A DNA stretch of 64,000 bases from the NCBI RefSeq assembly GCF_040054535.1, contig NC_090783.1:171001-235000 (forward strand), in the 5' to 3' direction. Shown piece by piece: positions 1 to 27,188 of the stretch; within the stretch, counting starts at the first letter, position 1, and each line of letters begins with the position of its first letter. Source of the DNA: Antennarius striatus (Eukaryota > Chordata > Actinopteri > Lophiiformes > Antennariidae). Made by a program: the position numbers and the translations under genes. Under the pieces are notes generated by a model, which was not told the origin of the DNA, did not search any database, and saw only the letters and a program-made list of their open reading frames with translations.

Positions 1-2501
1 CACACATGGTCCAGCTGTGTCCTCCAGTAACCTGAGGGCAGATTGACACGCCCCGCCCCCGTAGGCACGTTAGTATCGCTAGCACTGGTACTAGCAGCAC
101 TACAAGGGTCGAGGTACCTGTACTGGTTCTAGTCCTGGTTCTAGTCCTGGTTCTAGTCCTGGTTCTTTACCTCGACCCGGGCTGATGGCAGTCGTGAGCA
201 TCTGGCGGTCTCTGCTTGGCTGCTTGCTGACTGGACCTGCCCACTGGTGGTCCCTCCTCTGCAGCTCCGGGGCTGATGGGAAATAGAGTCCAACCGTCTG
301 CGTGCTCCTCTCTGCTGTGGGCGTGGCCTGGGGAGCTGTCCTGTCAATCTGTTGTTCTGCTGTGTTTGAACGGTGACGTGACGCAGCTACCTGATTGGTG
401 GAGAGGCGCTCCACACGCCCTGTGATGTCATCGTTAGCTGTGGGTGGGGCCTGTGACTCCAGGAAGACTCCACAGGCTACGCAGTAGCAGGCGGTTGGCT
501 GTCCGCTGGCTCCACATCGCCAGCAGGTCCCACCCCCGGCTGCGTGCCACGCCTGCAGGGACACGCTCCGTGATGACGGTACCCACAATGCTTCACTCTC
601 AACACAGTACTAGCCTAGCTTAACCAGAAGTAGCAGGATTGTTTCCTGGACCCACCCTGCCAAGAAACTAGCAACAGGTATGATGTTATGCTAACATTGG
701 CAAACTAGCATCAATCTGGGAGAATTTCCTGAAGCTAGCATCACGCGTCACAACACGAGCTAACGTAGTTAGCATTGCTCTCTGCTAAAATTAGCAGGTT
801 AGCTCTGATGGACTCGTTAACCTGTATACTGAGTTAACTAAGCTAGTCCTAAAGCTAAGCTAAGCTAGCCCAAAGCTCAGCGGTGGTCCCACCCCCGTTA
901 GCTCACGTGTGTGCTAACCTTAGAGCCGCAGCCGTCACAGTAGCGGGCGTCAGGGCGGTTCAGACGACCGCACCTGGGGCAGGGCGGGGCGGCGCTCCCA
1001 GCCTGCTTAGCGACACTGACCATGTGACCACCAGATGTGGGTGTGGTCACCTGAAGGAGGCGGGCCTCACAGGTGAGACAGGTGGACACCTGAGCCGGAT
1101 TGCCACTCCCACAGCAGGCACACAGCAGGTGACCCTGTGACGGTAGAGCGACGATGATGTCACTGCCAGGGGTGGAGCTGAACCTGCTGTATTGATTATT
1201 GATCGACTGTTAAGAGGGGTGTGTACCTGGGGGGCGGGGCCGGACGACTCGCACACCAAACAGGTGCGACTGCTGACCGGGACGGGGGCGGAGCAGAACC
1301 CGCAGCACGCTACCGGAACGCCACAGAGGACACGCCCCGGGTTCACCTGCAGCAAGCCAACGATGAGGTCACACCCAACGCCTGGTTGCCATGGCAACAG
1401 CTCTGTGCTAAACCCAGGCTACAGCTAGCGCTGCGTGTGTTACCTGGAGCCGCCCAGCAGGGGGCGGGCTGTGCTCCAGTGTCAGAGGAAGTGCAGCCCC
1501 ACACTGTGGACAGAACCGAGCTAACGGATCGGACGGGCGACACCCCAAACACCCGGGACACCTGGACGGGCGACAGGAAGGGGTCAGGAACACGACGGTG
1601 AAACTGTTAGCGTAGCTTAGCATAGCTTAGCGTAGCCTGGTCGTACCTTAGGAAGTTGGTTTGTGGGCTGCCTGCAGACGTCTGTGTGATCACACCTGAG
1701 CCCTAAAACAGACAGGAGTTAGCACGCCCGACTCGCCCCCCAGGGTGAGCCGGGGCAGTCGGGTCACCTCGGACTGGGGTCCAGTTTGGGCGGCGGTGCT
1801 GGGTGAACCCGGTCCACTGGACAGGAAACGAGGACCTGATTGAGGACGGTCTTTTCCCATCATGCTCTGCTCTGAGGACAAACAGGAATAAAGAGTTAAA
1901 CCATGTGGCTATGCTACGATGCTACTACGGTGCTAACAGTTAGCTCAGAGCAGGTGGATGCTACCTAGCTGCTAGTCGCTACATGTAGCACGTGTCAGCT
2001 CACCTGGAGGCATGGGCCCAGGAGCAGCAGAACCTTCAGGCTGGAACCAGAACCAGAACACGTCAGGGGGGACTCAGTGGACAGCTGAGAGCTGAGGCTC
2101 ATGGGAAATGTAGTGTTAGGACAGGAGGCTCACCTGCTGATTGCTCTGTTTCCTGTCCGGTGCGGCGGGGGCCACCGAGAACACCTTGGTCACCACCGCA
2201 CTCTGTCTGCCATCACTGCAGACAGACAGGTGGAGAGACAGACAGGTGGAGAGACAGACAGGTGGAGAGACAGACAGGTGGAGAGACAGACAGGTGGAGA
2301 CACAGACAGGTGGAGAGACAGACAGGTGGGTTGTTGTTACCTGGTGACGGCCGTCGCCCTGACAACCACTCTCCCAGCATGCAGCAGGATGGGCTGGCTG
2401 TACTTCCTGCTTCCTGCTGCCCCCCCAGGCCTGGAGCCGTCCAGAGTGTAGAGGAGGAGCACACCTGGAGTGTCTGGAGCCACACCCCCGTCAGCACACA
2501 C

Positions 2502-2595
<94 letters not shown>

Positions 2596-2704
2596 CTGAC
2601 TGGATGCACACGCGTGTTCCGGTGTCGATCAGGTTCTTGGTTGTGTGTTTTTCCAGATGCATGATGGGAATGATGAGAGGCGCTGACACAGCTCCCGCCG
2701 TCAT
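1..2704 (-). CDS. dzank1: DZANK1, double zinc ribbon and ankyrin repeat protein (5' part; 3' end outside window)
   Basis: The N-terminal part of DZANK1, a protein linked to cilium and basal-body transport. Inferred coding exons (minus): 2704-2596, 2473-2341, 2215-2134, 2040-2004, 1871-1768, 1702-1647, 1603-1444, 1346-1227, 1134-919, 552-171 and 31-1 (runs off the window). All have AG/GT borders and phases that join; about 476 codons are present. It begins MTAGAVSAPLIIP and contains the conserved YTLDGS and VVTKVF motifs. Several CxxC zinc-ribbon pairs follow: CPGC/CPQC (exon 7), CGFC/CLVC (exon 8), CACC/CLTC and CPRC/CDGC (exon 9), CWRC/CVAC (exon 10). Exon 10 ends in ISPGRG, joining GYWRTQLDHV. 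The ankyrin repeats must lie to the left of base 1. The start was chosen by similarity to the human N-terminus. The 1702-1647 exon is the least certain; it is needed to keep phase. Confidence 0.88.
2219..2330. repeat. 16-bp minisatellite in dzank1 intron 2
   Basis: About seven copies of a 16-base unit containing GACAGACAGGTGGAGA, between dzank1 coding exons 2 and 3. Confidence 0.9.
2498..2594. repeat. (TG)n microsatellite in dzank1 intron 1
   Basis: An almost pure TG run of about 95 bases on the plus strand, read as (CA)n in the dzank1 transcript. It ends one base inside the donor region of exon 1, so it fills most of that intron. Any ORF through it is repeat-derived. Confidence 0.95.
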
Positions 2705-3312
2705 GACGACCGCTACGTTCAGCCACACGTCATCAGTGACGTCATGACGCTCGGTTTGAAACTGAACTAGAGTGACGTCATAACCGGAGGGAACACTGAC
2801 CTCAGGTCCAGGTTGTCTGAAAAAATAAAAGCCGTTTAAAGTCATCAAAGGACGCCCCGTGGCCCCGCCCCCTACGTCCGGTAACGCCCGTTAATCCCGG
2901 TAATGTGTAATAAACGGTGACCGACCTCAGGAACGACCCGCTGCTCCGGTGGACGGAAACGGCCCTGTGGTAACCCCTAGCAACGCTAACAACATGCCCC
3001 CTAGCAACGCTTAGCAACGAGCCGCGGACAACGCGCATGCGCCGTTTAGAGGAGCCGATGACGACACTTCCGCCGTCTGAAAACCTGAAGATTGTGTTTT
3101 TTCACTTTGAGCTCATTTAAAATTGTTTGTGTGCCACGTGATCATCCGGAGCCAGGCAACATGTCTGTGACGTCATCAAGTCAACCCACCAGCGGTTCTG
3201 GCCGTGTGTTTTCAGCAGGCTGTTTCCGGGGCAGCTACCGTCAGGACCCCGGAAGTAGCATGTCTTCCAGCGCGAGCTGACCCCCGTCAGAATAGGCACG
3301 AGCCGAGCGGAC
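2705..3312. promoter_or_regulatory. Shared head-to-head promoter of dzank1 and polr3f
   Basis: The 608 bases between the two start codons must hold both promoters. A perfect palindromic NRF1-type site GCGCATGCGC lies at 3033-3042, followed by an ETS-like CTTCCG at about 3065, both typical of TATA-less housekeeping promoters. No TATA box was seen. Transcription start sites were not determined. Confidence 0.6.
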
Positions 3313-6300
3313 ATGACGGAGGTCAAAGTGAAGAAGGAGTCGAACCTCCTGGACCCCCTGGAGGTCGAGAACAGGTCAGTTCACCGGGCACGAGCCCCAC
3401 CGGGCGCGAGCTCCACCGGGCACGAGCTCCACCGGGCACGAGCCCCGCCGCCGAACTCCGTTCAAAGGAGCGGGCGTTTACGGTTCCACGAGCTGTCACG
3501 AGACCAGCCGGCGTTCCTGCCGGGAGTCGAGTCGGTCCCGGAACCGTCGTGACCCGACCGGAAGTTCGGCCGAGAGTCTGGTCAGCTGGACTCACCTGGA
3601 CCCGGGTGACCGGGTCAGCTTCCGGTGGCTCTACCGTGTCGCGTAGGAGCCGCTTAAGTCAGGTGTCAGGGTATCTGTAGGGTATCTGTAGGGTATATGT
3701 CAGGGTATATGTAGGGTATGTATTAGAGTATCTGTAGGGTATCTGTAGGGTATATGTCAGGGTATATGTAGGGTATGTATTAGGGTATCTGTAGGGTATC
3801 TGTAGGGTATATGTCAGGGTATATGTAGGGTATGTATTAGGGTATCTGTTGGGGTATCTGTTGGGGTATCTGTAGGGTATATGTAGGGTATCTGTAGGGT
3901 ATCTGTAGGGTATGTATTAGGGTATCTGTTGGGGTATCTGTAGGGTATATGTCAGGGTATCTGTAGGGTATATGTCAGGGTATCTGTAGGGTATATGTAG
4001 GGTATGTATTAGGGTACCTGTAGGGTATGTATTAGGGTATCTGTTGGGGTATATGTAGGGTATCTGTTGAGGTATCTGTTTCTCCGTGTGTTCAAACTGC
4101 TGAATTATTGATCCTGATTCCACAATCAATACCTGTTCACACATCTATAGCTCCTCTCTCTGTATAAACTGTATTGATCGACGATCGATCGTCTGCTGCA
4201 GAATCAAAGAGCTGTGTCAGCAGTTTCCTCAGGGCATCACAGACCAGGTGATCCAGAACGACATGCCTCACCTGGAGCCCCAGCAGCGAGCCATGGCCAT
4301 CAACAAGCTGCTGTCATTGGTCAGTGGCCGCCTCAGCCCCGCCCCCAGCCCGTGCTTCTCCCTGCTGATGATGTCACGTTCTCCTGTTCCAGGGTCAGCT
4401 GGACCTGCTGAGGAACAGCTCAGGCCTCCTGTACCGGATGAAGGACAGTCAGAGCGGCAGGTACGTGGCCCACAATGCACTGCACCTGAACACCAGCGAC
4501 CTTTAACCCTCTGCCCCAACAAGACCCCAGCATCACACCCGGGTTATTATTAATGTTAATATTATTGTTATTATTATTAGTGTCATTATTATTTATTAAT
4601 GTCAGTATTAATATTATTATTATTATTATTATTATTGATAGTATTGTTGTTATTGTTGTTATCGTTGTTGTTGTTATTCTCATTGTTATTGATTATGTTA
4701 CATGATGCAGTAGCTGATGACATCACTGTGTGTGTGTGATGTCATGATGACAAACTGTTTATTATGTTAGTATTTATAATTCCCTAACATGTACCTGAGT
4801 GCGTGCTTACCTGTAGGTGTGTTTACCTGCAGTCCAGGTGGGCGGAGCTGTTCTTTGATTGGTCCTTACCAGTGTTTGTTGTTCCAGTAAGATGAAAGGT
4901 TCAGACAACCAGGAGAAGCTGGTCTACCAGGTCATCGAGGACGCCGGAAACAAAGGTACCGTCAAGCCGCTATGCTAGCTGCTAGACTAGCTGCTAGGCT
5001 AACGGCCAGCTCCATATATGTTACAGCGTGTTACAGCCTGTCCTAGCGTGTTACAGCGTGTCCCAGCGTCTTACAGCGTGTCCCAGCGTGTTACAGCGTG
5101 TCCCAGCGTGTTACAGCCTGTCCTAGCGTGTTACAGTGTGTCCCAGCGTGTTACAGCCTGTCCCAGCGTGTTACAGCGTGTCCCAGCGTGTTACTGCGTG
5201 TCCCAGCGTCTTACAGCGTGTCCCAGCGTGTTACAGCGTGTCCCAGCGTCTTACTGCATGTCCCAGCGTCTTACTGCGTGTCCCAGCGTCTTACTGCGTG
5301 TCCCAGCGTCTTACTGCGTGTCCCAGCGTCTTACTGCGTGTCCCAGCGTCTTACAGCGTGTCACAGCGTCTTACAGCGTGTCCCAGCGTCTTACAGCGTG
5401 TCCCAGCGTCTTACAGCGTGTCCCAGCGTCTTAAAGCGTGTCCCAGCGTCTTACTGCGTGTCCCAGCGTCTTACTGCGTGTCCCAGCGTCTTAAAGCGTG
5501 TCCCAGCGTCTTACAGCGTGTCCCAGCGTCTTACTGCGTGTCCCAGCGTCTTAAAGCGTGTCCCAGCGTCTTACTGCGTGTCCCAGCGTCTTACAGCGTG
5601 TCCCAGCGTCTTAGAGCGTGTTACACCGTCTCCTTAGCGTGTCTTATCTTGCCCTAGCGTGTGCTAGCATGTGATGCTACATGCGTGTGCCTGCAGGTAT
5701 CTGGAGCAGAGACATCCGCTTCAAGAGCAACCTCCCTCTGACGGAGATCAACAAGATCCTGAAGAACCTGGAGAGCAAGAAGCTCATCAAAGCCGTCAAG
5801 TCTGTGGCGGTGAGTCCCACCAGGAGCTGAAGCCCCGCCCCCGGACCCGCCCCCAGGCCTGCCCCCACCCCGCCTCTCACACCCACTGTGTTGTTTCAGG
5901 CGTCAAAGAAGAAGGTGTACATGCTGTACAACCTGCAGCCGGACCGCTCGGTAACGGGCGGGGCCTGGTACAGTGACCAGGACTTTGAGTCCGAGTTCGT
6001 GGAGGTTCTGAACCAGCAGTGCTTCAAGTTCCTGCAGAGCAAGGTACCAGTACCCCCAGTACCACAGGGTACCAGTACCCCCAGTACCACAGGGTACCGG
6101 TACCCCCAGTACCACAGGGTACCGGTACCCCCAGTACCACTGGGGACCAGTACCCCCAGTACCACAGGGTACCAGTACCCCCAGTACCGCAGGGTACCGG
6201 TACCCCCAGTACCACAGGGTACCAGTACCCCCAGTACCACAGGGTACCGGTACCCCCAGTACCACAGGGTACCAGTACCCCCAGTACCACAGGGTACCGG

Positions 6301-7325
6301 TACCCGCAGTACCACTGGGGACCAGTACCCCCAGTACCACAGGGTACCAGTACCCCCAGTACCACAGGGTACCGGTACCCGCAGTACCACTGGGGACCAG
6401 TACCCCCAGTACCACAGGGTACCAGTACCCCCAGTACCGCAGGGTACCAGTACCCACAGTACCACAGGGTACCGGTACCCCCAGTACCACAGGGTACCGG
6501 TACCCCCAGTACCACAGGGTACCGGTACCCGCAGTACCACAGGGGACCGGTACCCCCAGTACCACAGGGTACCGGTACCCCCAGTACCACAGGGTACCAG
6601 TACCCCCAGTACCGCAGGGTACCAGTACCCACAGTACCACAGGGTACCGGTACCCCCAGTACCGCAGGGTACCAGTACCCACAGTACCACAGGGTACCGG
6701 TACCCAACTGAAGTACTGCAGTACCACGGGGTACTATTACTCGTCTGAAGTGCTTCCAGCTGTTCCATGCAGGTCACATGACCCGGTGACATGACGCTGT
6801 CCCCCACAGGCGGAGGCGGCGAGGGCCGGCCCCCAGAGCCCGATGGTGCAGAGGAACGGGTCGTTCGCCTCGTCCCACGAGGTCTGGAAGTACATCTGTG
6901 AGCTGGGCATCAGCAAGGTAAGCCCCGCCCCCTGTGACATCACACGCCCAATGGGGTCCCAGACTGACTGTGGGGGGGGTGCCAGGTGGACCTGTCCATG
7001 GACGACATCGAGACCATCCTGAACACGCTGATCTACGACGGGAAGGCGGAGCTAACCGTCATCGCCGCCAAGGAGGGGACGGTGGGCAGCGTGGACGGCC
7101 AGGTGAAGCTGTACCGGGGGGTCAACCCCGTCCTGCCCCCCACCGGCCTGGTCAGGACGTCGTGTGGCCTCTGCCCGGTAAGGTGCCCGACAAAGCCTCG
7201 CCCCCCGGGGGTCGAGGCGCCGCCCTAACGCCACTTCCTGTCCGCAGGTGTTCGACGACTGTCACCAGGGGGGGGAGATCTCCCCCTCCAGCTGCGTCTA
7301 CCTGAGCGAGTGGCTGGACTTCTGA
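3313..7325 (+). CDS. polr3f: RNA polymerase III subunit RPC6 (POLR3F)
   Basis: Subunit of the RPC3-RPC6-RPC7 initiation subcomplex of nuclear RNA polymerase III; it contacts TFIIIB and helps open tRNA and 5S promoters. Exons: 3313-3374, 4202-4319, 4393-4460, 4888-4955, 5697-5809, 5900-6043, 6810-6917, 6986-7177, 7248-7325. They sum to 951 bases, 316 residues, the same length as the human protein. The product starts MTEVKVKKE and carries winged-helix stretches such as VIEDAGNKGIWSRDIRFKSN and LPLTEINKILKNLESKKL. The C-terminus has CGLCPVFDDC followed by a fourth Cys in SSCVYLSEWLDF, the four cysteines known to hold an iron-sulfur cluster in this family. A poly(A) signal AATAAA lies at 7552-7557. 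Introns 1, 4 and 6 are mostly minisatellite. Identification is secure. Confidence 0.97.
3662..4078. repeat. Minisatellite of GGGTAT-containing units in polr3f intron 1
   Basis: Repeated GTAGGGTATCT / GTAGGGTATATGT / GTATTAGGGTATCT variants fill about half of intron 1. The units differ in length by a few bases and are organised in higher-order blocks near 3680-3900. Confidence 0.9.
5018..5640. repeat. 20-bp minisatellite in polr3f intron 4
   Basis: About 31 copies of GTGTCCCAGCGTCTTACAGC with point variants. Twenty is not a multiple of three and the unit lacks stops, so all plus frames stay open; the long predicted peptides here are artefacts. Confidence 0.95.
6044..6712. repeat. 25-bp minisatellite starting at the polr3f exon 6 donor
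   Basis: About 26 copies of a 25-base unit (GGTACCAGTACCCCCAGT plus ACCACAG). The array begins exactly at the 5' splice site after base 6043 (AAG|GTACCAG), and each unit contains CAGG-GTACC, a donor-like sequence. All six frames are open through it, giving long spurious ORFs on both strands. Confidence 0.95.
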
Positions 7326-8100
7326 CGCCGCCCCCACCCGCCGCCCGCCAACGATCCCCAACGACCCCCACCAATCACCAGCGACCCCCAGCGATCAGAG
7401 CATCATGTCTTTATCACCTGCTGCCCGCCAACGACCCCCAGCGACCCCCAGTGACCCCCAGCGACCCCCAATGACCCCACCAATCACCAGCGACCATCAT
7501 GTCATGGACGAGCGTCATGTCTTTATTTATGTCTTTATTTATCAGTTTGTAAATAAAACAGTGTTGCTGCTTTGTTTGTTTGTTTGTTTGTTTGTTTTTT
7601 GTTTGTTTGTTTGTTTGTCCGTCCAATCAGAGCCCCCCCCTTCTCTGCGCCGTTAACGGACCTGAGTGGCGTCGGCGCCGGCCGTCGGCGGGGGTCAGGT
7701 TACCAACTCGTCTCTCTGACAGCCGATCAGAGAGCAGGATTGATGAAGACCTTCTTAATGTGATCAATAATTACCCATGATCCTCAGCGGCTGCAGCACG
7801 GAACCATTCAGCTGCCGCCAGGCCACGCCCACCACGTGACATCACTTCCTGTTTTGGTATCGGGTATATGGTGCTGAAGCCCCCCCCCATCTAAAATGCT
7901 TCAATCAAATGTTTTCTTTTGACCCGGTCCCGGTGATCCGGTTCCCCTCAGACCGGAACCGGAGGACGTTCAGCTCTTCCAGGAGCTCAGACGTCCGAGG
8001 CGTCAGTGAACGCAGCACGACGAAAACATCTGATGAAGGGGAGGGGGGGCTGAGGGGGAGGGGAAGCTGGGGGGGGGCTGAGGGGAGGGGAGGCTGGGGG
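7326..8100. other. polr3f 3' flank, low-complexity spacer
   Basis: Contains degenerate CAACGACCCC repeats (7350-7490), the polr3f poly(A) signal at 7552, a TTTG run (7571-7620) and unique sequence to about 8000. No coding exon recognised. Confidence 0.6.
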
Positions 8101-8720
8101 GGCAGTGCGGATTCCTTCCCGTCATTCCCTGCAGCAGCGGCTCCGGTTCGGATGTTTCTGGATCGTCTCAGCTGGACTTCCGGGACGCGCTTCGGTCTGA
8201 GCAGGTGAGCCGGTCCCGTTCCCCCCCCGGTCCTCCCGGTCCCCCCCCGGGTCCCCCCCCCGGTCCTCCCGGTTTGTCTGATGCTTCACTTCCTGCGCAA
8301 ACTTCGCTTCCGCCGCCGCGGTTCGGTTCTTCTGTTCGGTCTGAAGCTCCAGGGTCCTCCGGTGCCCCCCCCCGGTCCGGGTGTCCGAGTCGGCAGCGCG
8401 ATCCGCCGGTAACGGGAGGATGGAGGTAACGGTGCGCCGCGCGGAGCAAACAGGCGTGGCCGCGGGAGGAGGTGATGCTCCGGGACACCGACCGGACCGG
8501 GTGGGGCTGCAGCCCGGGGGCCGAGCTGGTGCATCGGGACGGTGGGGGTCCGGGACCGGATCCGGACCGGACGGGACACCGGAAGCTGCACCGTTCTGCA
8601 GGACCACCGGTCTGTTTGGCAGGGCCCGATGGGGGTCCGGGGGGTCAGGGCCCCGGACCCCCCCAGAGGGTTCTGGGTTCTAGCTGCTGGAGGGGGGGGG
8701 GGGGGGCATTAAGCATGAGC
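8100..8720 (+). promoter_or_regulatory. GC/CpG-rich block, possible sptbn1 promoter and 5' non-coding exon
   Basis: Very GC-rich with many CpG dinucleotides, unlike the flanks, about 1.4-1.9 kb upstream of the sptbn1 start codon. A segment ending GAGCAG|GTGAGCCGG at about 8202 looks like a non-coding exon with a good donor; the first coding exon (acceptor near 9965 or 10001) could receive it. This is inference from composition and a splice-like motif only. Confidence 0.4.
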
Positions 8721-8814
8721 AGATCGTTGGCCTTCGTCCAATCAGCTGCAGACAGGTGACACACCTGTCCTCTGTGGGGTAGTGTGTCCTCAGCTGTGAC
8801 TGTCAGGCTGCAAT

Positions 8815-8817
<3 letters not shown>

Positions 8818-8884
<67 letters not shown>

Positions 8885-8987
8885 GATACCTGGTCTGTTG
8901 ATCAAACCAGGTATCAGGTGCACATGACAGGATGTGCTGTTTATCTTTAGCATTTTAGCTAACAACAGTTTCCCTCTGCATGCAGCC

Positions 8988-9027
<40 letters not shown>
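8818..9027. repeat. (AC)n tract, perfect 15-bp hairpin and (GT)n tract
   Basis: An (AC)n run at 8818-8881 is followed by a perfect inverted repeat (arms 8880-8894 and 8906-8920, 11-base loop), then unique sequence and a (GT)n run at about 8991-9027. The AC and GT runs are complementary, so a larger fold is also possible. Confidence 0.85.
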
Positions 9028-9029
<2 letters not shown>

Positions 9030-9173
9030 GGGGGGGTGATGCTCAGGGGAGTGTGAACGCAAACAAACAGACCCAGAGGGAGGGGGCGGGTCCTGAACAC
9101 TTCCTGTCCTCTCCCTGGCAGAGAAGGGGGAGGATTTTAAACCTGTATTTAACTAACGAGTATGAATAGTGGA

Positions 9174-9410
9174 GGTATTATTATCATTATTATCATTATT
9201 ATCATTATTATCATTATTATCATTATTATCATTATTATTATCATTATCATTATTATTATTATTTATTATTATTGTTGTTGTTGTTGTTGTTATCATTATT
9301 GTTATCATTATCATTATTATCATTATTATTTATTATTATCATTTTTTAAATTATTATTATTATTATCATTATTATTATCATTATTATCATTATTATTATT
9401 ACTATTGTTA
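9174..9410. repeat. AT-rich (ATTATC/ATT)n microsatellite
   Basis: Trinucleotide-based ATT/ATC repeats of about 235 bases upstream of sptbn1. A short TTG run lies further on at 9774-9812. The rest of 9410-9960 shows no gene. Confidence 0.9.
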
Positions 9411-9775
9411 ACACTGGTAGTACTCCATTAGCAGGACTGTACCGTCGGTCCTGCTTCAGCCTCTCAGACTGACCAGATCAGTTTCCATCATGCAGAGGAT
9501 TCTGGGAAGCCATTAGAGCGGCGCTCCCTCAGGACGGCCCCTGGACATCTGAGTGCTCTCATGGCGGAATCGCCCGATGGTGTCCTCCATTAGCTCTGGT
9601 CAGCTGACCCATTAGCCGCTCCAGTACCTGAGTGGTCGCCGCCCCCTTTCTGGCTTCTACCAGATACTACATTACCCATGATCCTCTGTTCTTGAAAGGA
9701 TGAGGGGGTAGGGCCTGATGACAAGCGTGGTTTTATTTACGTCAGTTGGGATGTCCTGCCGCAGAATTTTGTCAT

Positions 9776-9809
<34 letters not shown>

Positions 9810-10019
9810 GCTGTTCTCCTTGTTGTTTACACTTTCAGCTGGCAGGTGTTTGTTTTGCTGATGCTCCTCCTCTTTGTTGCCATGGAGACCGTCATCCTTT
9901 CCTTTTAGCGTTGTTGTTTGTGTTTGTTGATGAACAGCTGAGGCTGACTTCCTGTTTCCCTGCAGCGGGGGCGTGAGCGTCAGATGTGAGGCGTGCCACT
10001 GCAGAGGTCAGAGGTCATC

Positions 10020-25133
<15,114 letters not shown>

Positions 25134-25825
25134 AGCCCCGCCCAGGACCCGCCCCAGGGCGTGTCCTGTCCTTGCCCCGCCCCCGGAGGCATGTCCCACC
25201 CAGGCCCCGCCCCCGGAGGCGTGTTGTGATGTCACGCTGACTGTGATGACATCACAACATCAAGCCGCCGCCCCTCTGATGACATCACGCCCACTCTCAT
25301 CCACTCTTCTGAGTTGCTCATGGGGGCGTGTCAGAGACCGCCTCTTTCTTCCTCCGCTGTCAGCCAATCACATCGCAGGATCCGTGATGTAGCACCGCCC
25401 ACTTGCATGCGTCGTAACATTAGGGTCAAAGGTCACCACTAGCGCTAGACCCCAGGATCTCTGTATATCTATGTAACACGTATGTAGCACATATGACACG
25501 TATGACACGTACGACATATATGGGAGCTAACGCTAGTAACGCTAGGGAAGCTAACACTAGGGAAACTAATGCTAGGGAAGCTAACGCTAGGGAAGCTAAC
25601 GCTGCACCGTCAGGTCCCTGTAGAACCTGAACATAGGAAACATGTTAGAACCGTCATGTATGAACCTGTAACACGCTTCACCTTCAATAAAGCTTCAGAC
25701 TTCACTGCTTCCTGTTTTCACTCAACTTTATTAACAAACCCACTGATGACAGAACCTGTTCAACATGTACAGGTCAGCCCCGCTGGGGGGGCAGGGACCT
25801 GCAGGAGGCCCAAGGTTCTGCCTGG
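25134..25825 (+). other. sptbn1 3' untranslated region and flank
   Basis: GC-rich repeats of GCCCCGCCC type continue after the stop, then AT-richer sequence with CTAACGCTAGGGAAG copies (25520-25600). The poly(A) signal at 25686-25691 probably ends the sptbn1 transcript. No further gene. Confidence 0.6.
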
Positions 25826-27188
25826 TCCAGATCCTGATCCTGATCCTGATCCTGATCCTGATCCTGTTCCTGTACCTGGTCCTGGTCCTGGTCCAGGTCC
25901 TGATCCTGGTTCAGGTCCTGATCCTGATCCAGGTCCTGATCCTGATCCTGATCCTGGTCCTGATCCTGATCCTGGTCCAGGTCCTGATCATGGTCCAGGT
26001 CCTGATCCTGATCCTGATCCTGATCCTGTACCTGGTCCAGGTCCTGATCCTGATCCAGGTCCTGATCCTGGTCCAGGTCCTGATCCTGGTCCAGGTCCTG
26101 ATCCTGGTCCAGGTCCTGATCCTGATCCTGATCCTGTTCCTGTTCCTGTTCCTGTACCTGGTCCAGGTCCTGATCCTGATCCTGATCCTGATCCAGGTCC
26201 TGATCCAGGTCCAGGTCCTGATCCTGATCCTGTTCCTGTTCCTGGTTCAGGTCCTCATCCTGATCCTGGTCCAGGTCCTGATCCTGATCCTGGTCCAGGT
26301 CCTGATCCTGATCCTGATCCAGGTCCTGATCCAGGTCCTGATCCAGGTCCAGGTCCTGATCCTGATCCTGTTCCTGTTCCTGGTTCAGGTCCTCATCCTG
26401 ATCCTGGTCCAGGTCCTGATCCTGATCCTGGTCCTGATCCTGATCCTGGTCCAGGTCCTGATCCTGTACCTGGTCCAGGTCCTGATCCTGATCCTGATCC
26501 TGATCCTGATCCAGGTCCTGATCCTGATCCTCATCCTGATCCTGGTCCAGGTCCTGATCCTGATCCTGGTCCTGATCCTGGTCCAGGTCCTGATCCTGTA
26601 CCTGGTCCAGGTCCTGATCCTGATCCTGATCCTGATCCTGATCCTGATCCAGGTCCTGATCCTGATCCAGGTCCTGATCCTGGTCCAGGTCCTGATCCTG
26701 GTCCAGGTCCTGATCCTGGTCCAGGTCCTGATCCTGATCCTGTTCCTGTTCCTGTACCTGGTCCAGGTCCTGATCCTGATCCTGATCCTGATCCAGGTCC
26801 TGATCCAGGTCCAGGTCCTGATCCTGATCCTGTTCCTGTTCCTGGTTCAGGTCCTCATCCTGATCCTGGTCCAGGTCCTGATCCTGATCCTGGTCCAGGT
26901 CCTGATCCTGATCCTGTACCTGGTCCAGGTCCTGATCCTGATCCTGATCCAGGTCCTGATCCAGGTCCTGATCCAGGTCCAGGTCCTGATCCTGATCCTG
27001 TTCCTGTTCCTGGTTCAGGTCCTCATCCTGATCCTGGTCCAGGTCCTGATCCTGATCCTGGTCCTGATCCTGATCCTGGTCCAGGTCCTGATCCTGTACC
27101 TGGTCCAGGTCCTGATCCTGATCCTGATCCTGATCCTGATCCTGATCCTGATCCAGGTCCTGATCCTGATCCTGGTCCAGGTCCTGAT
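25826..27188. repeat. CCTGATCCTGGTCCAG-type minisatellite, about 1.36 kb
   Basis: Built from hexamers CCTGAT, CCTGGT and CCAGGT in higher-order blocks (for example repeated segments near 26220-26400 and 26830-27010). Two plus frames and one minus frame are open throughout. The predicted 542-residue and 511-residue proteins are repeat artefacts. Confidence 0.96.

Noticed and set aside
5018-5657. Three overlapping plus-strand ORFs rich in CPSVLQRV
   Set aside because: A 20-base repeat without stops opens all frames; the region is intron 4 of polr3f.
5888-6807. ORFs of 230-303 codons on both strands
   Set aside because: They derive from the 25-base intronic minisatellite; the plus one merely continues from the real exon 5900-6043 past its donor.
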